A DNA stretch of 64,000 nucleotides from Lentzea xinjiangensis (GTDB taxonomy: Bacteria; Actinomycetota; Actinomycetes; Mycobacteriales; Pseudonocardiaceae): the NCBI RefSeq assembly GCF_900110955.1, contig NZ_FOFR01000010.1, positions 219,839 to 283,838 on the forward strand, given 5' to 3'. The notes below the pieces were generated by a model. That model had not been told where the DNA came from, searched no databases, and saw only the letters and a program-made list of their open reading frames with translations. Position numbers and translations under genes: made by a program. Position 1 is the first letter of the stretch; every line of letters begins with the position of its first letter. Positions 26,632-35,035 of this stretch are shown piece by piece.

Positions 26632-28104
26632 ATGCCCATCAAGGATCTGCGCGACTACCTCCACGCGCTCGAAGACCTCGGCGATCTCAGGAGGATCGCG
26701 GATCCGGTGGATCCCGACCTCGAGGCCGCCGCGATCACCCGGTACTCCACCGAGAACGAACTCCCCGCGCCGCTGTTCGAGAACCTGGCCGGTGTCGCCG
26801 CGGGCTTCCGCGTGTTCGGCGCTCCGGCTTCCCACTCGTCGTCGGCACGGCAGCGGTTCGCCCGCGTCAGCCTCGCGTTGGGACTTCCTCTGGACGCCAC
26901 CGCCGCGCAGATCGTCGAGCACCTGGTGAAAGCGCGAACGCTGGCCCCGGTCAGGCCCAGGCTCGTCGCACGGGAAGATGCGCCGTGCAAGGAGAACGTG
27001 CTGTCCGGTGCTGACGCGTCTTTCGCGTCGTTCCCGATTCCCCGGCTGCATCTGCACGACGGTGGGCGGTACGTGAACTCGTGGGGTGTGGTGATCACCA
27101 AGACCCCGGACGGTAGCTGGACCAACTGGGCCATCACCCGCGTCATGCTGCTCGACGACCGCAGGATGGTGGGGCTGGTGCTCCCGTCCCAGCAACTCGG
27201 GCAGATCCACCGGATGTGGGCCGACATCGGGCAGCCCATGCCGTACGCACTGGTGCAGGGCGGACATCCCGGCGTTCCCTACGTGGGCGGCCTGCCCATC
27301 CCGCGAGGGGTGGACGAGTCCGGCTACCTCGGCGCGCTGCTCGGCGAACCCGTGGACCTGGTCGCCGCCGAGTCCGTGGACCTGGAGGTGCCCGCCACCG
27401 CAGAGGTCGTCATCGAGGGCACGGTGTCGCTGGAACGCACGGAGCAGGAGGGACCCTTCGGCGAGTACGCCGGGTTCATGTCGGCGGCGCGTTCGGCCCA
27501 GCCGGTGTTCTCCGTCGACGTCATCACCCACCGCGACGCCCCGATCTGGCCCATCGTGCCGGAAGGGCGTCCGGTCGACGAGACCCACCTGGTCTCCGGT
27601 GTCGGCCACTCGGCCCAGGTGACGGCCAACCTCACCGCCGCCGGGCTTCCGGTCACCATGGCGTGGCTGGTTCCCCGGACGGCGTCGCACTGGATGTTCG
27701 TCACGGTCGACGAGAACTGGCGCGACCGCATGCCGGGGGTCACCTCCGCGGAGCTTTGCCACCGGATCGGCGAAGTGCTCACCACCACCCCGTCCGGACG
27801 CATCGCGGCCGAGGTGTTCGTTGTGGACGATGACATCGATCCCGCGAACGACCGGGACGTGATGTGGGCGCTGGGTACCCGGTTCCACCCCAGCGGCAGA
27901 CGGGAGGAGTGGCACGGCCCGATCCTGCCGTTGCTGGCGTCCTACTCGAACGAGGAGCGGCAGCGGGGTTCCGGCCCGGTGGTGGTTCGCGACGGGTTGC
28001 TGGCGGCGGCAGGTGAAGGCCGCCCCGTGGAGAGCTCCTTCGCGAACTCTTATCCGGAGGCGTACCGCGAACGCGCGAAAGCCGTCTACCAGAAGCAGAG
28101 CTGA
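26632..28104 (+). CDS. ubiD: UbiD-family prenyl-FMN decarboxylase
   Basis: 490 residues from the ATG at 26632 (GGAGAAAG upstream). Core motifs: GRYVNSWGVVITKTPDG, TNWAITRVMLLDDRRM (Arg of the catalytic triad), TEQEGPFGEYAGFMS (the two catalytic glutamates of E-x4-E), WPIVPEGRPVDETH. Family knowledge: such enzymes remove CO2 from alpha,beta-unsaturated or aromatic acids using prenyl-FMN; the natural-product member TtnD forms a terminal alkene in tautomycetin. Here it ends an isonitrile operon, which I have not seen described. Candidate substrate: an unsaturated acid derived from the released chain, perhaps bearing the isonitrile (inference). Confidence 0.93.
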   Translation: MPIKDLRDYLHALEDLGDLRRIADPVDPDLEAAAITRYSTENELPAPLFENLAGVAAGFRVFGAPASHSSSARQRFARVSLALGLPLDATAAQIVEHLVKARTLAPVRPRLVAREDAPCKENVLSGADASFASFPIPRLHLHDGGRYVNSWGVVITKTPDGSWTNWAITRVMLLDDRRMVGLVLPSQQLGQIHRMWADIGQPMPYALVQGGHPGVPYVGGLPIPRGVDESGYLGALLGEPVDLVAAESVDLEVPATAEVVIEGTVSLERTEQEGPFGEYAGFMSAARSAQPVFSVDVITHRDAPIWPIVPEGRPVDETHLVSGVGHSAQVTANLTAAGLPVTMAWLVPRTASHWMFVTVDENWRDRMPGVTSAELCHRIGEVLTTTPSGRIAAEVFVVDDDIDPANDRDVMWALGTRFHPSGRREEWHGPILPLLASYSNEERQRGSGPVVVRDGLLAAAGEGRPVESSFANSYPEAYRERAKAVYQKQS

Positions 28105-28123
28105 GCGTACTGCGGCAGTACGC
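28105..28123. terminator. hairpin directly after the isonitrile operon
   Basis: GCGTACTG (28105-28112) pairs perfectly with CAGTACGC (28116-28123) around a CGG loop, beginning at the base after the ubiD stop. Marks the end of the ten-gene operon. The downstream gene is convergent. Confidence 0.7.
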
Positions 28124-28245
28124 GGGCTTGTCGAACCCTGACCGCGTTCGCGGCGCGGGGATGTTTCCCGCCGAGCGCGGGTGGACTCGGCGGGTCACCG
28201 CGGGCTTGCACCGCTGTCCCGGTCGGACGTTCGCCGACCAGGGCG

Positions 28246-29463
28246 TCACGGATGGGCGTGCCGCTTGACCTGACCGCTCTGCATGACGAAGTCGACGTTC
28301 CCGGTGCAGTCGATGTCGTCGAAGGGGTTGCCGGGCATGGCGATGAGGTCGGCGAGCGCGCCGGGGCGGATGGTGCCGCGATCGGGGGTGGCGAGCAGCG
28401 CGGCGGCTTCGGAGGTGGCGGCGCGGAGTGCGCGCAGCGGGCTGATGCCGGTGGAGACCATGGCGGGGAACTCGCGCCAGTTGTCGCGGTGGGGCAGGAC
28501 GCTGGCGTCGGAGCCGAACGCGATCCGGACCGCCGAGCGAGCGGGGTGGGCGGCGCGCTGGTGCATGCGGTCGGCGTGCGTGCGGAAGAGGTCCCTGAGG
28601 TGGTCTGCCTTGTCCGTCCAGAATTCGTCGTCGTCGAGGTGTCGCAGGCACTCGACGGTGACGACCTGGGTGGGGACGAGCCAGATGCCCTTGTCCGCGA
28701 GCGTGGTGAGCGCCGAGGGGGTGGCGAGTGAGGCGTGTTCGACGGAGCGGACGCCGGCGTGGGCGGCGCGCAGGACGCCTTCGTCGTTGAACGCGTGGAC
28801 CGCGGTGGGTTTGCCGAGGTCGCGCGCGGTGGTGACGAGGGCGTCGACTTCGGCCTGGGAGTAGGTGACCAGCTCGGGGTCGTCGTGTTCGGAACCGAAC
28901 CCGCCGGTGCCGGCGAACTTGATCCAGTCCGCGCCCAGTCGTGCTTCGGCGCGGACGGCGCGGATGACCTCGTCGACGCCGTCGGCGAGGGCGCCCACTT
29001 CGACGCCGAAGCGTTCGGCCAGTCCGGCGGACTTGTCGCCGTGTCCGCCTCTGCCGGAGATGATGCGTGGTGCCACCAGCATGCGCGGACCTTCGACGAC
29101 CCCTTCCCGCTGCGCTTGCTTCAGGTCGACGGTGATGGACGGGGGCGCGCACCCGAGGTCACGCACCGTGGTGAAGCCGTTGTCCAGCAAGGTCCGCAAC
29201 GCCGTCAGCGCCGCCAGGGTCTGTGCGCTGACAGAGGTGTCGGGTGGCAGGTCGGGCACGACGTGGACGTGGCAGTCGATGAACCCGGGAACCAGGGTGC
29301 GATCACCCAGGTCGATCACCTTCGCTCCCCGTGTCCGCGTCGGGGCGACGTCCTCGATGTGGCGTCCCCTGACGAGCACCGAGGTTCGTCCGGAAGGCCG
29401 GTCGGCGATCCCGTCCCAGAACCGGTCGGCCACCACGATCAGAGGGTTCGTCGCGATTGACAT
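28246..29463 (-). CDS. metal-dependent amidohydrolase
   Basis: 405 residues. Imidazolonepropionase/Xaa-Pro dipeptidase-like amidohydrolase: VPGFIDCHVHV (HxH metal site), IKFAGTGGFGS in the region of the bridging Lys, AVHAFNDEGV (His), SVEHASLATP (His), IAFGSDASV (Asp), and C-terminal GTIRPGALADLIAMPGNPFDD. ATG 29463 is chosen because GGGAAAGG lies upstream; the in-frame ATG at 29490 has no such site. Convergent with the isonitrile operon and separated by a terminator, so membership in that pathway is doubtful. Substrate unknown. Confidence 0.88.
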   Translation of the reverse strand: MSIATNPLIVVADRFWDGIADRPSGRTSVLVRGRHIEDVAPTRTRGAKVIDLGDRTLVPGFIDCHVHVVPDLPPDTSVSAQTLAALTALRTLLDNGFTTVRDLGCAPPSITVDLKQAQREGVVEGPRMLVAPRIISGRGGHGDKSAGLAERFGVEVGALADGVDEVIRAVRAEARLGADWIKFAGTGGFGSEHDDPELVTYSQAEVDALVTTARDLGKPTAVHAFNDEGVLRAAHAGVRSVEHASLATPSALTTLADKGIWLVPTQVVTVECLRHLDDDEFWTDKADHLRDLFRTHADRMHQRAAHPARSAVRIAFGSDASVLPHRDNWREFPAMVSTGISPLRALRAATSEAAALLATPDRGTIRPGALADLIAMPGNPFDDIDCTGNVDFVMQSGQVKRHAHP

Positions 29464-29745
29464 CCGTTGCCTTTCCCGTTCGCCGGCCACAGGCCGACGG
29501 GCTGGACGGCCACTCTTTTGCGGGATTGCGCACCCGAAAAGCGCAGGCTCGGTGGACGAATTACTGCTGACAGTGGGCTCCTGCGCTTGTTCGGGCGTCG
29601 ATTCGGCTTACTTGCCGATCCTACCAATGCAAATGTGCATCGTGGCGGATTAGCGGTTTCCTGCGCGGGCATCCATGAATAAGGGATCTGCGCGATTGAA
29701 TTCCGCGTGAAACCGAATTCGCATGAGGACCGGGGAGGGCGACGG

Positions 29746-29934
29746 ATGGGTGGCGCGACGGCCGGGGACCAGCTATTGATCTTGGGCGAGGATTCACTCG
29801 ACCCGCGAACGGCGGCCGCGGTCGCCTCCCGCGAGTTCCGCGGTGAGCTGCGGATGTCCGACCGCGCGGCGGAACGGGTTGACGGCGGTGCGGCGCTGCG
29901 CACCGGAGCCGTCGCGCGGACCGGTGACCGGTGA
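29746..29934 (+). CDS. small protein (62 aa) coupled to a carboxylate-amine ligase
   Basis: Starts at ATG 29746 with a strong GGGGAGGG site 6 bases upstream and ends in a GTGA overlap with the ligase start, both features of a translated gene. Sequence has QLLILGEDSLDPRTAAAVAS and a basic/acidic remainder without Cys or hydrophobic segment. I recognise no family. It could be a leader that couples translation, a small partner subunit, or a peptide substrate of the ligase. The 282 bases upstream (29464-29745) are less GC-rich than the surroundings and must hold the promoter. Confidence 0.5.
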   Translation: MGGATAGDQLLILGEDSLDPRTAAAVASREFRGELRMSDRAAERVDGGAALRTGAVARTGDR

Positions 29935-31130
29935 ACGCCGGCGACACGGCTTCCAAGGCATCGGCCGCCCTGTCCGAGGGCGCCGGCGTGACGATGGGGG
30001 TGGAGGAGGAGTTCCTCCTGGTGAGCCGCGGCTCCCACCTGCCCGTCGGCGACGCCGCGGCGGTGGTGGCCGGGGTGGGTCCTGCGGACCTGGCCGGAGA
30101 GAGCCGCGCGGTGTGCGAGCTGTGGGACACCGAGGTCGAGGCGAGCACCGGGATCTGCTCCGACCTGGCGCAGGTGCGGGATCAGCTCACCCGCAACCGC
30201 GCCGCCCTGCGGCGTTCGGCCCGGGCCAGGGGAGTGGAGCTGGTCCCCGCGGGACACCCGCTGCTCGGCGCGGAGACCGCACCACCCCGGCGCGACGGCC
30301 ACTACGGGTGGATGAGCGACACCTACGCCGGGGCCCTGGCCGACCAGGAGATCTGCGGCTGCCACGTCCACGTCGGGCTCGGCGACCGGGAGCTCGGCGT
30401 CGCCGTGCTCAACCACCTGGCGCCGTGGTTGCCGACCCTGCTGGCGCTCACCGCCAACTCACCCTTCCGCCGAGGGCGGGACACCGGGTTCCACAGCTGG
30501 CGGATGATGGTGCTGACCCGCCTGCCGTCCTCCGGCATCCCGCCGTGGTTCGGCTCGGCCGCCGAGTACGACGCCGACCTGGTCCGCCTGCGGGAGTGCG
30601 GGCTGCTGCCCCCCGGCCACGGCGGCCTGCGCCTGGCCCGCCTGTCCGACCACCTGCCCACCGTCGAGGTCCGGGTCGCCGACACCACGGCCACGATCGA
30701 CGAGGTGGTGCTCTACGCCGCCTTGGTCCGCGGTCTCGTGCGTGCCGCGCTGGACGAGCTGGACGCCGGTCGGGAAGCCCGCCGTTGCGGTGACACCGTG
30801 CTCGGCGACGCGTTGTGGGCGGCCGCCCGGCACGGCCTCGACGGCCCGGCCGTCGACCCGTGGAGCGGCATGCGCACCTCACCGCACACGATGGCGTCCC
30901 GCCTGTACCGGCACACCGAGGACGCCCTGACCGCGACCGGCGACCTCGGCGAGGTCCGCACGCTGCTCCAAGCGCTGCTCACCAGCGGCAACGGAGCCAT
31001 GCGGCAGCGCATCGCCGCCGCCCGGCACGGTGTGCCGGGTGCGCTCGACGTACTCGTCAGGGGCGCGGAAGAAGGCGGGACACCGCCATCGGCCGGATCG
31101 GTGACACCGCTCAGGAGGCGAGTGACGTGA
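29931..31130 (+). CDS. YbdK-like carboxylate-amine ligase (GCS2 family, glutamate-cysteine ligase-like)
   Basis: 399 residues. [18 protein letters not shown] is the N-terminal ATP/carboxylate motif of the GCS2 family; [41 protein letters not shown] and [23 protein letters not shown] are the other core blocks. Members ligate glutamate or other acids to an amine with ATP; many actinobacterial copies have unassigned substrates. GTG 29931 overlaps the small upstream ORF; the conserved fold begins about 20 residues in. Its stop overlaps the GTG of the phenolic acid decarboxylase pseudogene. Confidence 0.88.
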   Translation: MNAGDTASKASAALSEGAGVTMGVEEEFLLVSRGSHLPVGDAAAVVAGVGPADLAGESRAVCELWDTEVEASTGICSDLAQVRDQLTRNRAALRRSARARGVELVPAGHPLLGAETAPPRRDGHYGWMSDTYAGALADQEICGCHVHVGLGDRELGVAVLNHLAPWLPTLLALTANSPFRRGRDTGFHSWRMMVLTRLPSSGIPPWFGSAAEYDADLVRLRECGLLPPGHGGLRLARLSDHLPTVEVRVADTTATIDEVVLYAALVRGLVRAALDELDAGREARRCGDTVLGDALWAAARHGLDGPAVDPWSGMRTSPHTMASRLYRHTEDALTATGDLGEVRTLLQALLTSGNGAMRQRIAAARHGVPGALDVLVRGAEEGGTPPSAGSVTPLRRRVT

Positions 31131-31611
31131 ACGACGCCCTGCTCGGGAAGCACCTGATCTACACCTACGACGCCGGGTGGCGGTACGAGTTGTACGTCAA
31201 GAACGCCACCAGCATCGACTACCGCATCCACAGCGGGCCCGTCGGTGGGCGGTGGGTCAAGGACCAGCCCGTGCACACCGCCCGCCTCGACTCCTGGGCG
31301 CACACCTGTCCTGGACCGAACCCACCGGCACGTCGGTCTCCCTGGTCGTCGACCTGGAGCACCGCCGGCTCCACGGCGTGATCTTCTTCCCCCGCTGGGT
31401 GCAGGACGACCCCGGCGCGACCGCGTGCTTCCAGAACGACCACCTCGACCGGATGACCGCCCTCCGCGACACCGGACCCACCTACCCCGTCGAAGTGGTC
31501 GACGAGACCGCGGAGATCACCTTCGTCGAACAGCGCGACACCGACGACGACACCGTCATCGATCGCGCACCCGAGGAACTGCCCGACGGGTACGCCGACC
31601 GCACGCGGTGA
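31127..31611 (+). pseudogene. padC: phenolic acid decarboxylase, frameshifted
   Basis: The first frame from GTG 31127 (AGGAGGCG upstream) reads [40 protein letters not shown], clear PadC sequence. At about 31300-31312 homology jumps to the -1 frame: [49 protein letters not shown], ending at 31611. A single missing base explains this. Family function: non-oxidative decarboxylation of p-coumaric/ferulic acid to vinylphenols; the Tyr pair and Arg of the active site ([16 protein letters not shown]) are present. Either a true disabled gene, a sequencing error, or much less likely programmed frameshifting. Coupled to the upstream ligase by GTGA. Confidence 0.88.
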
Positions 31612-31621
31612 ACCGGCCGCC

Positions 31622-32782
31622 TCAGGCGCGCCCACCGGTCAGGTCGGCGCAGAGCTGGTCGACGAGGTCGGTGGTGACGTGCGGCATGACGGACAGGTGT
31701 GCCCGCCCGTCCACGTCGAGCAGGTGCCAGGCGCTCATGACCTCCTCGTCGGGGCGGTCGAACAGCACGACGTTGCCACCGGGGAAGCGGGTCGGGTTGA
31801 GCCCCGCTTCCGCCAGGCGCCGGACCGCGTGCTCGGTGACCTCCAGGCAGTGCCGGACCCGTCCGGCGAGCCCGTCGCGCCCCAGCTCACGCAGCGCGTA
31901 CCACAGCAACAGCGGGGACAGCGCGTCCCGGGAGCCTCCGATCGTGTCGTCGTCGCTGCCCACCGCCACCCCCGGCCTGCGGATCGCGTCCGCGTCCACC
32001 TCCCGCACGAGGATCGCGCTGCTGGGCAGGGGCGAGCCGATGATCTTGTGGCCGCTGATCGACACGCTGTCCGCGCCGTCGGGGAACGACCAGGGGCGGC
32101 GCGGCTGCCCGTACTCGGCGAGCGGCCCGCCGAACGCCGCGTCGGAGTGGACGAACACGTCGTCCACCCCCGCGGCGGAGGCGGCACGCCGGATCCCCGG
32201 GATGTCGTCGACAGCGCTGCGACTGGTGGTGCCGATGGTGGCGACCACGATCGCCGGCACGCCCCTGCTGCCGATCTCGTGCCCGAGCGCGGTGAGGTCC
32301 ATCGCGCCGCGTTCGTCGACGTCCACAGCCACATGAGGCACGCGCAGGAGCCTCGCGATCTTCGGTATGGAGTAGTGCGCCTCCTGCGAGGCGAACAGCA
32401 CGCCGTCCGGGTACCGCTCACGTGCCACGAAGGCCGCGAAGAGGTTCGCCTCCGTGCCGCCGTGCGCCAAGTGGCCGAACACCTCGCCCGGCAGTCCGCC
32501 GGCGAGTTCGATGAAGAACGCCGTGACCGCCTGTTCGAACGGTTTGGTGTCGAGCCCGTACTCGCTCGCCTGTCCCGGACTGCCCGCGTTGTTCAGGTGC
32601 ATCGACAGGAACGGGGCCAACGGGCCGTAGTCGAATTCCAGGTTGACCGGAAAACCGGCCATGCGCCGCGAACGCTCTTGGACCGAAGTCGCGAAGCGGT
32701 GCAACAGATCGATGTCCGCGCGTCGGCGGGCGGCGCCGCGCACCGGGATCCGGAGTTCTTCCGGTGTGAACACGAAGACCAC
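31622..32782 (-). CDS. PLP-dependent group II decarboxylase (histidine decarboxylase-like)
   Basis: 386 residues. HLAHGGTEANLFAAFVARE, SQEAHYSIPKIARLL (stacking His136), VHSDAAFGGPLAEYG (Asp214 to pyridine N), and SISGHKIIGSPLPSS (PLP Lys246) fit the bacterial histidine/serine decarboxylase group. The overall length and the HKIIG block match non-aromatic amino acid decarboxylases better than DOPA decarboxylases. GTG at 32782 or 32773; the second has AGGTGG at a better distance. Convergent with the padC pseudogene, only 10 bases between stops. Substrate (His, Ser or other) not resolvable here. Confidence 0.85.
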   Translation of the reverse strand: MVFVFTPEELRIPVRGAARRRADIDLLHRFATSVQERSRRMAGFPVNLEFDYGPLAPFLSMHLNNAGSPGQASEYGLDTKPFEQAVTAFFIELAGGLPGEVFGHLAHGGTEANLFAAFVARERYPDGVLFASQEAHYSIPKIARLLRVPHVAVDVDERGAMDLTALGHEIGSRGVPAIVVATIGTTSRSAVDDIPGIRRAASAAGVDDVFVHSDAAFGGPLAEYGQPRRPWSFPDGADSVSISGHKIIGSPLPSSAILVREVDADAIRRPGVAVGSDDDTIGGSRDALSPLLLWYALRELGRDGLAGRVRHCLEVTEHAVRRLAEAGLNPTRFPGGNVVLFDRPDEEVMSAWHLLDVDGRAHLSVMPHVTTDLVDQLCADLTGGRA

Positions 32783-33839
32783 CTGTCGGATAGGGCATGC
32801 GGACCGTGTTCCATCATGCCGGGGAGACGGTGGTCGCCGTCAGTGCGAATTCGATGAAAGTCCGCTCGCACAGGCAGTTCACCGGTGCGCCGTCGAGAAC
32901 TCCACCCGACCGGCCGAACGTCGGGCGGGTTGGAGTTGTGCCGTCGGCGTCGAGGACGAGGGGGCTGACCTCGGATGGGGATCAGGTCGCACGCGTTCGT
33001 GAGGCGCAGGCGACTCCGAGTGGATGGCCGCGCGCGTCACCTCTGCCCACCGATCACTCGGCAGGCGGGGAGATGGCATGACAAGGCGCAGGGGCTGGGG
33101 CCACGCCTGGTCCGCCGGATGGAGTGATCGGCGGTGGCGGGAGGTGACATGAAGTCGCGGGACGGCGAAGGGGGCGCTGTGCCGAAGGTTCGGCAGCATG
33201 CTCGGTCAGGGGGCGGGGTGCCTGAAGGCGGACATGCCGCTTGAGTTGTCCGTCAGACGGCCGATTCGCACTCGTTGGTCAATCCACTGAGGACTGCTCG
33301 GTGAGGTGTCGACGCGCGCCCGGCTTTGCTGCCGGGGGTCTCGTCCGGGTGGAACACGACCTCCGGCCCCTCTTGGCCCGGTGCCAGCGCGTCGAACCCG
33401 TGCAGGAACGGGGTGCCGACTCGCACAGCGCGTGGCCCGCCGTAGTCCACGACGACTCGCGCGTACGGGCCGCGCTTGCGAATTTCGGTGAGCAGACCCG
33501 TCAGGTCGCTGCTCGCCTGCGGCAGCTCGGCGAGGGTCGGCTCCGTCCTTATAGGACCGGGCTCCGATGTCGGCGTCATCACGCCGCAATGGTGCTCCAA
33601 GCATCGAGCCCGGTCTTGCCGAACGAGATGGACGGGTTGCTTCGAACGCGATGACCTGCGCCCTCCTCTCAAGGGCACAAGAATGGGCACTGCCGGGTCG
33701 CGATGTCGGTGTCAGTCCGCGATGCCTTGTCACGCACAACCGTCAGTTCGCCGAGGCGGCGGAATGCCAGGGGAAGAACATCGTGCCCGGACAGGCCGAT
33801 CGGCACCTCCCGGTCTTGTCCCGTGGTGAGATCCAGCCC
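32783..33839. other. about 1 kb with no secure gene
   Basis: Low gene signal on both strands. The best candidate is a minus-strand frame 33579-33253 (108 residues from an ATG; DLTGLLTEIRKRGPYARVVV then GTPFLHGFDAL), with only a distant GGAGCACC as ribosome site; it loosely recalls STAS-like small proteins but I would not assert it. Nothing else seen. It must contain the promoters of the divergent decarboxylase and secreted esterase-like genes. Confidence 0.4.
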
Positions 33840-34808
33840 ATGTTCAAGAGTGTTCTGCTCGTTTCCGCATTGCTCACCTCGACCGCGGCACCCGCCGCGG
33901 CGGAAGCACCCGTGCGCTTCCTCGGCGAACACGTGCTCCCGATGGGGCTCGAAGTCGATGGCAGTGCCGTCGGTGGCCTGTCCGGTCTCGACTACGACCA
34001 CCGCACCCGCAAGTGGATCATCATCAGCGACGACCGGGTGGCGCCTCGGTTCTTCGAGGCCGACCTGTCGCGGGAGGGCGTGAGGTTCACCGGGGTTCGC
34101 ACGCTCAACGCCGCCGACGGCCCCTATGCCCCGAGTGTCGTCGATCCCGAGGACGTGCGTGTCGACCGGTGGACCGGTGATGTCGTCTGGAGTCAGGAGG
34201 GCAACCGGACAGCGGACGTCCTGTCGGACCCGTTCGTCCAGTTCAACAAGCGTGACGGCGCTTTCCGCCGGACGTTGCCGTTGCCGGAGGACCTGAAGAT
34301 GCGGCCCGAGTCCGGCCCGCGTGGCAACGCATCGCTCGAAGGGCTGACGTTCGCCGCGGGCGGCACTCGTGTGGTGTCCGCGGTCGAAGGTCCTCTGCTC
34401 CAGGACGGGCCGCCGGCGGACCAGCAGCGCGGTGCCGTCTCCAGGGTGGTCGTCCAGTCGCGGCAGGGCCGTGTCCTCGAGCAGTACCGCTACCAGCAGG
34501 AGCCTCTCTTCGCGCCGGGCGCGGACACCGGCGTCGTCGCGATCCTCGAGAAGAGCAACGGCGTCTACCTGGTGCTCGAACGGTCGTTCGCCCAGGGCGT
34601 GGGGAACAAGGTGCGGTTGTTCGAGGCCCGGCCGGACGGCTCGTCCCTGCGCAAGCGCCTGCTCGCCGACCTCGCCGACCTCCCGCTGTCCAAGGTGGAC
34701 AACGTCGAGGGAATGGCATGGGGACCTGACGGCACGCTGTGGCTGGTCTCCGACAACAACTTCTCCTCGACGCAGATCACGCAGTTCATCGCGCTCGACG
34801 TCCGCTGA
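33840..34808 (+). CDS. secreted esterase-like phytase-domain protein
   Basis: 322 residues. Signal peptide MFKSVLLVSALLTSTAAPAAA with cleavage near AEA. The mature part (VGGLSGLDYDHRTRKWIIIS, later DPEDVRVDRWTGDVVWSQEG, LEGLTFAAGGTRVVSAVEGPL, KVDNVEGMAWGPDGTLWLVSDNNF) is a beta-propeller of the 'esterase-like activity of phytase' family, secreted proteins of uncertain role, possibly phosphate or carbohydrate related. ATG 33840 is chosen to give a proper signal peptide; longer forms have none. Confidence 0.85.
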   Translation: MFKSVLLVSALLTSTAAPAAAEAPVRFLGEHVLPMGLEVDGSAVGGLSGLDYDHRTRKWIIISDDRVAPRFFEADLSREGVRFTGVRTLNAADGPYAPSVVDPEDVRVDRWTGDVVWSQEGNRTADVLSDPFVQFNKRDGAFRRTLPLPEDLKMRPESGPRGNASLEGLTFAAGGTRVVSAVEGPLLQDGPPADQQRGAVSRVVVQSRQGRVLEQYRYQQEPLFAPGADTGVVAILEKSNGVYLVLERSFAQGVGNKVRLFEARPDGSSLRKRLLADLADLPLSKVDNVEGMAWGPDGTLWLVSDNNFSSTQITQFIALDVR

Positions 34809-35035
34809 GTCCGGGCCGATCCGGCGAGCTGGACGAGTAGAGCGCGGTGGTGGGGCGGCAGGACGACGCTGCCGCCCTCCACGCGAACCTCCTCGAACGA
34901 CTTCTGCCCGGCATCGGAGCACATGATCTCCAAGTCGCGCGGGTCACCCGCGACCGCCGGATGCGATGCCTGGGGCGCTGCCGCCGACTCAGCCGCGGTG
35001 GTGGCGGCCAGGTCACCGACAGCGCCCGCGTCTCG

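Noticed and set aside
28246..29463. Amidohydrolase as a member of the isonitrile pathway
   Set aside because: It is convergent and behind a terminator hairpin; no pathway step needs it. Left as independent, though an isonitrile-processing role is not excluded.
31290..31315. Programmed -1 frameshift in padC
   Set aside because: No slippery heptamer or downstream hairpin evident; phenolic acid decarboxylases are not known to use frameshifting. A base loss or sequence error is simpler.
31622..32782. Aromatic L-amino acid (DOPA/Trp) decarboxylase
   Set aside because: Length and the SGHKIIG block fit the histidine/serine decarboxylase group better; lacks the longer C-terminal part of aromatic decarboxylases.
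32783..33839. Several overlapping small frames on both strands
   Set aside because: None has a good ribosome site, known family and sensible composition together; only the minus frame 33579-33253 was kept as a remark.
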